Source of the DNA: Deltaproteobacteria bacterium | Lineage (GTDB): Bacteria; Desulfobacterota_B; Binatia; UBA9968 | DNA length: 18,949 bases | Reading direction: 5' to 3' | Assembly: GCA_005879255.1 (NCBI GenBank) | Contig: VBKY01000014.1 | Coordinates: forward strand, 1-18,949 | The notes under the pieces: model-generated | The model's database searches: none | The model's input: the letters and a program-made list of their open reading frames with translations, nothing else | What the model was told of the DNA's origin: nothing | Translations under genes and position numbers: made by a program | In this document: one piece after another, positions 7,078 through 13,239 of the stretch | Layout: every line of letters begins with the position of its first letter | Position numbering within the stretch: position 1 is the stretch's first letter

Positions 7078-7452
7078 ATGGCCAAACTGTGTCATCTCGC
7101 CATTCTCACCCATCAGCCCGCTAAGCTCGACTTTTACAAACGCGTATTCGAGATGAAAGAGATGTACCGCACCAAGAATGGCTCGGTTCATCTTTCTGAT
7201 GGTGAAGTGAATCTGGCGATTCTCAACGCTACGGATCCGAAAGAACCGGGGCACCAGCCCGGCCTTTATCATTTTGGTTTTCACGTCGAGGACAGCAAGG
7301 AAATTGCCCAGCGCATCAAGGACATTTATCCCGAGGGCGCGCCCAGGAGCGTGAAGCGACCTACGCCGAGGGGGCGCGGCTCGGATCCCGACGGCAACTT
7401 ATTCGACATTTCTACCGTCGGTTGGGGCGACAAGCGCAGGATGGATCTTTAG
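7078..7452 (+). CDS. VOC-superfamily (glyoxalase/bleomycin resistance-like) protein
   Basis: A 124-residue protein with one vicinal-oxygen-chelate repeat pair: MAKLCHLAILT (His7), the FYKRVFEM helix, the GEVNLAIL strand, YHFGFHVED (His65), and the closing GSDPDGNLFDIS. In many members the last metal ligand is a glutamate in D-P-x-G-N-x-x-E; here Asp110 stands there. VOC proteins include glyoxalase I, ring-cleavage dioxygenases, epimerases and resistance proteins; at this length a dimer forms the active site. The frame extends upstream to a GTG at 6955 overlapping the AKR stop, but the extra 41 residues look non-coding, and the ATG at 7078 fits the domain boundary. It follows the Tat-AKR gene on the same strand and could be the last gene of that unit. 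Confidence 0.82.
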   Translation: MAKLCHLAILTHQPAKLDFYKRVFEMKEMYRTKNGSVHLSDGEVNLAILNATDPKEPGHQPGLYHFGFHVEDSKEIAQRIKDIYPEGAPRSVKRPTPRGRGSDPDGNLFDISTVGWGDKRRMDL

Positions 7453-7541
7453 TTGCGGCAGCGCAAAGTCAGCGCCGCGAAACCGCAACCCAGAAGAGAA
7501 TAGAGAAGATTTAACCGTAAAAACCGCAAAGACTGCAAAGC

Positions 7542-7569
7542 GTAGGGGCACGGCATGCCGTGCCCCTAC
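7542..7569. repeat. perfect 28-base REP-like palindrome (GTAGGGGC family)
   Basis: Two 14-base arms, GTAGGGGCACGGCA and its exact complement, meet with no spacer. It sits between convergent genes (VOC + and ACT -). The outer GTAGGGGC/GCCCCTAC is shared with the palindromes in and around the RAYT gene at 12445-13202. It may also act as a transcription barrier between the convergent genes. The preceding 7511-7540 is a CGCAAAGA/CTGCAAAG-type low-complexity stretch. Confidence 0.75.
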
Positions 7570-7593
7570 CGATAGCGACCGGTCGCGCGTGCT

Positions 7594-8022
7594 CTACTTC
7601 AGCGCCTTTTTCAGTATGCGGATGGCGTTGTCTGCATCCGCCGCACTGTCGAACGCAAAGTACGACACAGCCCGCCTGCCAAGCGCCGCGGCCGATATTC
7701 CACGCAAATTGATACCTGCGGCCGAGAGGGCATCGGTCATTTTTGCGCCGAGTCCAGCCCGATCCGGTCCTTCCACGCGCACCGAATGCAAGCCTTCGCT
7801 CGTGCCGAGACCCGCTTGCTGGGCAGCGGCTTTTTGCTTCGAGCCCTTGATCGGCGTGAGGAAGACTACCCCTGTGCCGGGCTTATCAGGAGAGCGGCGA
7901 GCAACGACGAATTCGATATTGCCGCCTGCGCCCTGGATCGCTGCCAGCGTGCTCGCGAGTCCACCCGGACGATCCGCGATTTCACCTGCCCACACGTCTA
8001 CTTTTTTTATCGAGTATGCCAT
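7594..8022 (-). CDS. tandem ACT-domain protein
   Basis: A 142-residue protein made of two ACT domains and nothing else. The first (about 1-65) has VDVWAGEIADRPGGLASTLAAIQGAGGNI; the second (about 75-142) has SVRVEGPDRAGLGAKMTDALSAAGINLRGISA, each with the D-R-x-G-x-L/A turn and ligand-binding glycine typical of ACT. ACT pairs bind amino acids or other small ligands and regulate enzymes or act as sensors. No catalytic domain is fused, so it probably works as a small regulatory or binding protein in the cytoplasm. The ATG at 8022 has GGAGG seven bases upstream. A GTG two codons earlier is too close to the ribosome site. The possible small ORF 8025-8168 ends two bases before this start. Confidence 0.88.
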   Translation of the reverse strand: MAYSIKKVDVWAGEIADRPGGLASTLAAIQGAGGNIEFVVARRSPDKPGTGVVFLTPIKGSKQKAAAQQAGLGTSEGLHSVRVEGPDRAGLGAKMTDALSAAGINLRGISAAALGRRAVSYFAFDSAADADNAIRILKKALK

Positions 8023-8024
8023 GC

Positions 8025-8168
8025 TCACACCTCCTTAAATAATTTGATCGCCTGCCGTTTAGCGCGGATCTGATTATTATTACGCCGAAACAAAAACCGG
8101 TCGCTCTCGGAGTCGAGACCCTTCGAACGAGATCGGATTCTACGTTTTTTCACCTCCTGAGATTTCAT
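8025..8168 (-). CDS. possible 47-codon basic small ORF upstream of the ACT gene
   Basis: An ATG at 8168 opens a 47-codon frame ending in TGA at 8025-8027, two bases before the ATG of the ACT gene; its last codons (F-K-E-V) are the ACT ribosome site. The product would be rich in Lys and Arg (N-terminus MKSQEVKKRRIRSRSK). No clear Shine-Dalgarno precedes the ATG. An AGGAGG within the frame at codons 4-5 could instead serve an internal GTG or be unrelated. The tight spacing suggests translational coupling or a leader peptide, but no family is recognised and the ORF may be chance. Confidence 0.3.
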   Translation of the reverse strand: MKSQEVKKRRIRSRSKGLDSESDRFLFRRNNNQIRAKRQAIKLFKEV

Positions 8169-8242
8169 TAAGAACTACGCTGGACGTCACATTACTGCGT
8201 TGCTTGCCGAACTTCAGGGAGGTTCACGCTCAATCTGAGCCG

Positions 8243-8272
8243 CTCATATCACCAGCCGACGGAAAGTGTCAA
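8243..8272 (-). promoter_or_regulatory. sigma70-like promoter for the ACT unit
   Basis: On the minus strand a consensus -35 TTGACA (8272-8267) is followed after 18 bases by TATGAG (8248-8243), four of six matches to the -10. Transcription would start near 8236, giving a leader of about 68 bases before the small ORF and about 214 before the ACT start. Confidence 0.45.
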
Positions 8273-8417
8273 GAAAATCACGAAAACCATTATAAGTGTC
8301 CGGTCGGCAGCGGGATTGAGAATATTGCCGTCATCCCACCGTTGAAGCGTTGCCGCCCGGTCTAACCTCATGCTGCTTGCGAAAGTGCAAAAAACCCCCC
8401 AACGATGCTCAAATTTG

Positions 8418-8446
8418 TTGAAGGCAAACGGTCTTCATGTTACCCT
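8418..8446 (+). promoter_or_regulatory. candidate promoter adjacent to the desaturase start
   Basis: TTGAAG (8418-8423), a 17-base spacer, then TACCCT (8441-8446) with a TG one base upstream (extended -10). The start point would be near 8453, only a few bases before the ATG at 8457. The -10 is weak (three of six), so this rests mainly on spacing and the TG. Confidence 0.28.
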
Positions 8447-8456
8447 CTCCTGCTTA

Positions 8457-9431
8457 ATGAGAACAAAGATCATTGCCCCCCTAGTCACTGCTGTTGTCCA
8501 ATGGTTTGACGCCGACTTTCATGCCTCTGGCAGCTGGGGCAAGGTTCGCGACATCGACCGTGTAAACTGGCTTCGCTGCACACCTTTTGTGATTCTTCAC
8601 ATCGGTTGCCTTGCAGTGTTTTTGGTCGGCTGGAGCTGGGCCGCGGTGGGCAGCGCCATCGGGCTTTATCTGGTCAGGATGTTTGCTATCACCGGAGCCT
8701 ATCACCGTTATTTTTCGCACCGGACATTCAAAACCTCCCGATCGGCGCAGTTCATCTTCGCCCTCTTGGGCGCCTCGTCGGCGCAGCGGGGTCCGCTTTG
8801 GTGGGCGGCCAACCATCGAACCCATCACCGTGAATCAGACACGCCCGAAGATCCCCATTCGCCGGTGCACCACAGTTTTTTTCGCTCGCATGCCGGATGG
8901 TTCATGGCTACCCGTTACTACGCGACACAATACCATCGCATCCGGGACTTCACGCGCTTTCCGGAATTGGTTTGGATTAACCGCTTCGATAAGGCCGTGC
9001 CCGCTGCCCTTGGATTGTTGGTTTACTTATTCGGTGTCTGGTTGGAATATGCCGTACCGTCGCTCGGCGTCACCGGCATGCAGCTCTTCGTTTGGGGCTT
9101 TGTCCTGAGCACCACCGTATTGTTTCATGCCACCGCGAGCATCAATTCAGTGGCGCACTTGCTCGGCAGAAAGCGCTACGACACAGGCGACGAAAGCCGC
9201 AACAATTTTTGGCTCGCGCTTATCACCCTCGGCGAAGGCTGGCACAACAACCACCATCAGCACATGGGCTGCACCCGCCAGGGATTCTATTGGTGGGAAA
9301 TCGACATCACTTTCTATGTTTTGAAATTATTATCATCGGTGGGCATCATCTGGGACCTCAAGCCGGTGCCGACAAAAGCGTACGAGCGCGCCGCACAATT
9401 GCCGCGCAGAAAATTCGCGTCGGCTGCCTGA
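8457..9431 (+). CDS. acyl-CoA/acyl-lipid delta-9-type fatty acid desaturase
   Basis: A 324-residue membrane desaturase with the three histidine boxes of the stearoyl-CoA desaturase class in order: HRYFSH, HRTHH and HNNHH, the latter in EGWHNNHHQH. A further His (SINSVAHLLG) is the extra ligand of the diiron site. Two pairs of hydrophobic segments flank the boxes, as in the family. The enzyme inserts a cis double bond in acyl chains at the cytoplasmic membrane face, using O2 and reduced ferredoxin or cytochrome b5-like donors, and adjusts membrane fluidity. An ATG at 8370 lies in frame, but its 29 extra residues look non-coding; 8457 is preferred. The downstream cNMP and M50-like genes on the same strand suggest a shared membrane-related task. 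Confidence 0.92.
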   Translation: MRTKIIAPLVTAVVQWFDADFHASGSWGKVRDIDRVNWLRCTPFVILHIGCLAVFLVGWSWAAVGSAIGLYLVRMFAITGAYHRYFSHRTFKTSRSAQFIFALLGASSAQRGPLWWAANHRTHHRESDTPEDPHSPVHHSFFRSHAGWFMATRYYATQYHRIRDFTRFPELVWINRFDKAVPAALGLLVYLFGVWLEYAVPSLGVTGMQLFVWGFVLSTTVLFHATASINSVAHLLGRKRYDTGDESRNNFWLALITLGEGWHNNHHQHMGCTRQGFYWWEIDITFYVLKLLSSVGIIWDLKPVPTKAYERAAQLPRRKFASAA

Positions 9432-9600
9432 ATAATCATAAAAGTCTCTCGCCGCAGCACTTTAATTCGCCCATGAGCGTTAATCCACCTCAGCGTGCGA
9501 CCGCTCGTGCGCCGTCGTGCCAAACGAATCCCGCTGCAGTCCAAAACTTGTTTATTGGCTCCGCTGCGGCTAGCATTGTTGTGCGTCGCCAATTCGGCTC

Positions 9601-10119
9601 ATGAAGATACCTTTAGACTTTCTCCAAAATGTTTCCTTGTTTCAGGATCTAGACCACCTGGCCCTGTCCAAACTGGCAGCGCTTTTAGTGTCAAAGAAAT
9701 TTTCTGCCGGAGCCGTCATATTTCACGAGCTCGACGACTCCGACGCGTTGTATGTCGTCGAGAAAGGACAAGTCGTAATCAGTAAACATATCCACGGCCA
9801 GATGGATGTCGTTCTCACGCGCTTTTCCGCAGGCGATTTTTTTGGCGAGATGGGGCTTTTCGATGCTGCACCACGCTCCGCCACCGCACATACCGAAGCT
9901 GACTCGATCCTCTGGAGGCTCGACCGTAAGGCCTTTCAGCAGATCCTCTCCGAGCACCCCGAAATGGCTGCCCGGATCTGTTACAGGATGGTGACCGTCT
10001 TCATCGAACGATTGCGCGCAACCAACGAACAAGCCCGCGAGGCCATTCGCTGGGGCCTTGAAGCCACTGGCTATTCGCCGACGCCGGATCCGGTGTTGTT
10101 CGGCCGCAAATCCAGTTGA
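9601..10119 (+). CDS. stand-alone cyclic nucleotide-binding domain protein
   Basis: A 172-residue protein made of a CAP/CRP-type cyclic nucleotide-binding domain (about 5-125) and a C-helix to about 145, with no helix-turn-helix after it. The phosphate-binding cassette is intact: FFGEMGLFDAAPRSATA, with Glu83 and Arg92 in the places that hold the ribose and cyclic phosphate. It should therefore bind cAMP or cGMP but cannot bind DNA in the CRP way; it may regulate a partner protein. Its stop lies 8 bases before the ATG of the PqqD/M50-like gene, so that membrane protein is the likely partner (inference). The preceding 9432-9600 holds no recognised feature, and there is no ribosome site at the ATG at 9601. 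Confidence 0.88.
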   Translation: MKIPLDFLQNVSLFQDLDHLALSKLAALLVSKKFSAGAVIFHELDDSDALYVVEKGQVVISKHIHGQMDVVLTRFSAGDFFGEMGLFDAAPRSATAHTEADSILWRLDRKAFQQILSEHPEMAARICYRMVTVFIERLRATNEQAREAIRWGLEATGYSPTPDPVLFGRKSS

Positions 10120-10127
10120 TAAACCCC

Positions 10128-11351
10128 ATGCCGGATCCAGCGAAGCTCGAGCTACTCACGCGCACTCCCGGCGAAGTTGCGTTCCAAATCGTCGAGATTG
10201 ACAGCAGCCATGCCTATTGGGCGTTCAAACCGCAGCGACTGCCACCCACGGAATGGGAACTCACTGCGCAGCCGATAAGCGCGGATGGCGCGCGTAACTA
10301 CGTCCTGAAAAATCTCCGTCAAGAGCGTTACCTGTTGCTTAACCCAAAGGAATACTTTCTTTGGGAATACTTCGACGGCCGCCACTCCCTCGAGGAAATC
10401 GCCCGTGCATTCCACCTTTCGGTCGGCGCCTTTGACTATTCAATCATCCGTCAATTGCTCACGAAACTTTATCACTGCGGTCTTCTCGAGGGGCGCCATG
10501 CAAAGGACTTGCAGCCCAGCCGCGCCGGAGTGAGAGATCGTCGATGGGCAGACCGAGTCGGACGGCGCCTGAGAACATGGCACCGTAGCTCATTTAAGAT
10601 TCCCAACGCCGACCGATTTTGCTCGAGTATCTATAACCGCGGCGGTTTTCTGCTGTTTCACCCGCTCACATTCTGTTTGATCATGTCCGCTGCCGCCATC
10701 TCGCTGGTGATGGCCGCTCAGCTCACATCGAATGCGCGCGACTTCACCTACCTTCTCACAGCGCGACCCTTTTTGGTCACGACTGTGATGATGGTCACGC
10801 TCATCATAGTTTCCATACTCCACACCCTGATCCATGCGCTTGCCTGCAAAGCCCACGGGCGCAGAGTGCGCGAGATGGGGTTTTTCTTGCTTCAGGGGGT
10901 CTGGCCAGCGTTTTACGCCGACGTCACGGACATCTTCATGTCGAGCCGGCGTGCCCGGGTGACTGTCGATCTGGCCGGACCGATGGTTGAAGTCGTCTTG
11001 GGAAGCATCGCTATCATCGGCGCGCATGCGTCGCTTCCAGGTATTGGACAAGCGTTGCTATTTGGCGTCGGCGTAATGCTGTGGGAAAGCGCTTTGATTA
11101 ATCTCTATCCTTTCAGCTTCCTCGAAATGGACGGCTACAATATTCTAGCGGACCTCCTGGCCATGCCGATGCTGAGGCAACAGGCCATGGCACTGATTCC
11201 AAACCTGCCGCGCCGTTTGCGAAGCGTAAGAACAATCGATCGTGCGGAGTGGATACAGCTCGCCTATCTAATCTTTTGTCTGGTTTCGGTGCTGATCTAT
11301 TTGACCGCACATCTCGATGCCATCAGCGCTCTGCTGCCGTTCTCCCGATAA
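10128..11351 (+). CDS. PqqD-like domain fused to an M50 (site-2-protease-like) membrane domain with degenerate active site
   Basis: A 407-residue protein. Residues about 60-122 form a PqqD-like winged-helix domain (LNPKEYFLWEYFDGRHSLEEIA...). From about 175 to the end are some six hydrophobic segments of the peptide zinc metalloprotease (M50) family, including the diagnostic GRRVREMGFFLLQGVWPAFYADVTD and RRARVTVDLAGPMVE. The family's zinc/catalytic HExxH is H232-T-L-I-H236: both histidines stay but the catalytic glutamate is threonine (ACC codon, three changes from GAA). The third ligand region NLYPFSFLEMDGYN keeps Asp335. It may thus be a non-proteolytic, metal- or substrate-binding membrane protein. 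A TTG at 10116 overlaps the cNMP stop; the ATG at 10128 is preferred. It ends 33 bases from the convergent solute-binding gene. Confidence 0.85.
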   Translation: MPDPAKLELLTRTPGEVAFQIVEIDSSHAYWAFKPQRLPPTEWELTAQPISADGARNYVLKNLRQERYLLLNPKEYFLWEYFDGRHSLEEIARAFHLSVGAFDYSIIRQLLTKLYHCGLLEGRHAKDLQPSRAGVRDRRWADRVGRRLRTWHRSSFKIPNADRFCSSIYNRGGFLLFHPLTFCLIMSAAAISLVMAAQLTSNARDFTYLLTARPFLVTTVMMVTLIIVSILHTLIHALACKAHGRRVREMGFFLLQGVWPAFYADVTDIFMSSRRARVTVDLAGPMVEVVLGSIAIIGAHASLPGIGQALLFGVGVMLWESALINLYPFSFLEMDGYNILADLLAMPMLRQQAMALIPNLPRRLRSVRTIDRAEWIQLAYLIFCLVSVLIYLTAHLDAISALLPFSR

Positions 11352-11384
11352 GAAACCGGCGCACGCGCAGCCATGATATCGGCG

Positions 11385-12431
11385 CTACTTTCTACCTAAG
11401 TCTCTCAGCAATTTCTCCCAGCGGTCGGTCTCACGTTCGAGCTGGTCGATCGACATGCCTTTTTCGATGTACCAGCGCTTAAACCCATATTCTTTAGACG
11501 CGCTGCCATATTCATAATTTTCCAAAATCTTCTGTCCCTCCGGGCTAAAGAGGAAATCAATAAACAGGGCCGCCGCATGAGGATGCGGCGCTTGAGAAGA
11601 CAGTCCGGCGCTGCCCGCGCTCGCCGGCACGATGTCCATTGGTACCCATGCCACCGGTGCTTTCTTTTCCGCCGCAACCAACGCATGATTGCGAAAGATC
11701 GTCGGCGACGCTTCCACTTCGCCGGAAATGATTAGATCATTCAGCGCCTGCGCCGACACGGAGTGCATCGTCAAATCTTGCGCGCGAAGCTTCTTAAGAT
11801 ACTCTTCACCTTTCACCTTGAGCATCGCCCCTACCGTGCGTGAGCCTGTGTCCGTGGTAACGAAAGACATTCTACCCTTGAGTGCCGGATTCAATAGGCC
11901 GTCATAGTTTTTCGGCACCGCGCTCGCCGGAAGCTTATCCTTGTTGTAGGCAAACCCCATGTAAGACTCTCGGTCCGTCGCCCAATAAATCGCGCCCTTT
12001 CCCGCCTCTTCTTTTGCTTCGGCGGCGAATTTCACGAGATGCGGCGAATGGAACGGAGTAAGCCGTTTCATCGCGCGCATTAGCATGAGCAACGGCGGCG
12101 AACTTTCGGCAACGTCTAGCAAATATTTTTTAGCCTGCGTCTCGGCTAAAACTTTAGCGATGAGATCTCCGCTCGCGCCGCGGTATGCTTCAACTTGAAC
12201 GCCGTACTTCGTCTCGAACGCGCGCGCCAGTTCTTTGTATGATCCGCCGGCGAGCGCCGTGTACCAGACGAGCTTACCTTCCTTTTTTGCGCCCGCGAGA
12301 AGTAGTTGCTCGCGGTCCGGACCGTTGTAGATCGCAAGTTCTGCGAGCGTAGTGGGTTTGGATGATTGTGCCCATGAAATAAACGGAAGCAGCCCTACGA
12401 AAAACAGAATTAACAAAAGCCCAAATCGCAC
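11385..12431 (-). CDS. extracellular solute-binding protein, iron(III)/spermidine-type ABC family
   Basis: A 348-residue periplasmic binding protein. A signal peptide (RFGLLLILFFVGLLPFISWAQ) is followed by the family's opening AKKEGKLVWYTALAGGSYKELARAFETKYG and the hinge-type strand VEAYRGASGDLIAKVLAE. Later come a ligand-loop segment GKGAIYWATDRESYMGFAYN and the closing FLFSPEGQKILENYEYGS. These belong to the extracellular solute-binding proteins related to Fe(3+) and putrescine/spermidine binders. The start is a GTG at 12431 with GGAG seven bases upstream, directly after the transposase stop; the longer in-frame extension to 12575 is encoded by the transposase tail and a palindrome and is rejected. 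No permease or ATPase gene is present. Possibly once joined in an operon with the gene at 13240, now separated by the transposase. Confidence 0.88.
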   Translation of the reverse strand: MRFGLLLILFFVGLLPFISWAQSSKPTTLAELAIYNGPDREQLLLAGAKKEGKLVWYTALAGGSYKELARAFETKYGVQVEAYRGASGDLIAKVLAETQAKKYLLDVAESSPPLLMLMRAMKRLTPFHSPHLVKFAAEAKEEAGKGAIYWATDRESYMGFAYNKDKLPASAVPKNYDGLLNPALKGRMSFVTTDTGSRTVGAMLKVKGEEYLKKLRAQDLTMHSVSAQALNDLIISGEVEASPTIFRNHALVAAEKKAPVAWVPMDIVPASAGSAGLSSQAPHPHAAALFIDFLFSPEGQKILENYEYGSASKEYGFKRWYIEKGMSIDQLERETDRWEKLLRDLGRK

Positions 12432-12444
12432 AGTATTACTCCAG

Positions 12445-13110
12445 CTATGATGGATGATTCTTCGTAGGGGCAACCCCCCGTGGTTGCCCTGATCGTAGGC
12501 TCGCGCCCATAACAGTTTCCATTCGCCACTGGTATTCCGGTTCCGGTTTGGTCGCGTCGGGATTCTCACGATCAAATTCCCAGCGCGCCGGATTGTCGAG
12601 AATGTACTGGCGGATACGATTCAATGACGAATCATCGCGAATGACGTGTTCGAAGTAGTTGCGTTGCCACAAGCGACCCGCAAAGTGACGCCAGCCGTAT
12701 TGTTTGACGCCGTCGATATACTGCTTTGTCGTAAGAGTTTTGAAACGATGCACAACGTCTGGCAAGCTCAGTGATGTCTTTATTGTAGGGGCAACCCCCT
12801 GTGGTTGCCCATCAGGCCCTGGGCGGGCACGGGGGCCCGCCCCTACCAAAACGACGATTCCATGGATGTGGTTCGGCATTACCACGAACGTGTCAATTTC
12901 GACGTTGGCGTAATGGTTCGGTAAATCATCCCACGTCGTTTGGATAATTCGTCCTGCATCGTTCAACCGCATCTCTGCTTCGACAATTTCTCCGAATAAA
13001 CATTTCCGGCTTTGCGTTACAATTGTCACAAAGTATCCGCCAGGCTGTGCGTAATCATAGTCCTTCAAACGAATTGAACGGCGATGGTGGTCTTTGGAAT
13101 CAGATTTCAT
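12445..13110 (-). CDS. REP-associated tyrosine transposase (RAYT, Y1/HUH family)
   Basis: A 221-residue Y1 single-strand transposase of the REP-associated branch. The N-terminal RSIRLKDYDYAQPGGYFVTIVTQ is diagnostic. The HUH pair is His81-I-His83 (MPNHIHGIVV), and the nucleophile is Tyr152 (LWQRNYFEHVIRDD), followed by N-R-I-R-Q-Y-I-x-x-N-P-x-R-W. The enzyme nicks and joins single-stranded DNA at palindromic hairpins. Remarkably, residues 89-109 are the in-frame translation of a GTAGGGGC palindrome pair (12785-12846) and the C-terminal GQPRGVAPT is a second copy (12465-12490). The ATG at 13110 has a G-rich ribosome site (AGGGGG six bases upstream); a longer start at 13152 is less likely. A free palindrome lies upstream at 13174. 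All catalytic residues remain, so it may be functional. Confidence 0.92.
   Translation of the reverse strand: MKSDSKDHHRRSIRLKDYDYAQPGGYFVTIVTQSRKCLFGEIVEAEMRLNDAGRIIQTTWDDLPNHYANVEIDTFVVMPNHIHGIVVLVGAGPRARPGPDGQPQGVAPTIKTSLSLPDVVHRFKTLTTKQYIDGVKQYGWRHFAGRLWQRNYFEHVIRDDSSLNRIRQYILDNPARWEFDRENPDATKPEPEYQWRMETVMGASLRSGQPRGVAPTKNHPS
12465..12490. repeat. GTAGGGGC-family hairpin, partial, in transposase 3' end
   Basis: GTAGGGGCAACC is followed by CCCCGT and GGTTGCCC, giving an 8-base stem; the outer CCTAC arm is lost. It lies within the last codons of the transposase frame and supplies its C-terminal residues (G-Q-P-R-G-V-A-P-T). Confidence 0.7.
12785..12846. repeat. double-hairpin (REPIN-like) element inside the transposase frame
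   Basis: A 62-base element bounded by GTAGGGGC and GCCCCTAC. It holds two stem-loops: GGGGCAACC/GGTTGCCC (left) and GGGCGGGC/GCCCGCCC with a 6-base loop (right), joined by ATCAGGCCCT. This is the arrangement of a REPIN, two REP hairpins in inverted orientation. It is in frame with the transposase and is translated as residues 89-109 just after the HUH motif. Confidence 0.75.
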
Positions 13111-13173
13111 AAGTGACCCCCTGGAATGTGGCCAGCACAGAGAATACTTCACAATTTAGGTGGAAGGGAATTC

Positions 13174-13202
13174 GTAGGGGCGGGTTTTAAACCCGCCCCT
13201 AC
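13174..13202. repeat. perfect GTAGGGGC-family palindrome upstream of the transposase
   Basis: Two 14-base arms (GTAGGGGCGGGTTT and its exact complement) around a single T. It is the closest free copy to the transposase, in the spacer between the transposase start and the stop of the gene at 13240. Outer arms are identical to those at 7542 and 12785. Confidence 0.8.
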
Positions 13203-13239
13203 ATCGATGCCTCAAACGCTGGGATACTCGCCTGTCCTT

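Larger units (their letters stand above)
8169..8456. other. divergent intergenic region
   Basis: This spacer separates the ACT unit (-) and the desaturase (+). It holds a good minus-strand promoter (8243-8272) and a weaker plus-strand promoter close to the desaturase ATG (8418-8446). A minus-strand TATAAT is also present at 8290-8295 without a recognisable -35. No ORF, RNA gene or repeat family member was recognised. Confidence 0.5.

Noticed and set aside
8290..8295. Minus-strand TATAAT as the ACT promoter
   Set aside because: No recognisable -35 lies at suitable distance; the TTGACA/TATGAG pair at 8243-8272 is better supported.
8611..9108. 165-codon ORF inside the desaturase gene in another frame
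   Set aside because: The overlapping frame carries all three desaturase histidine boxes; this one is a shadow.
10128..11351. Active site-2-type protease
   Set aside because: The catalytic glutamate of HExxH is absent (HTLIH), so proteolysis should not be assumed.
12432..12575. N-terminal extension of the 11385 binding protein
   Set aside because: The extra 48 codons are the transposase tail and palindrome in another frame. A GTG with GGAG seven bases upstream sits exactly at the signal peptide.
12445..13202. Complete IS200/IS605 insertion sequence
   Set aside because: The protein is of the REP-associated branch, and no left and right ends with target sites or an accessory tnpB-like gene were seen.
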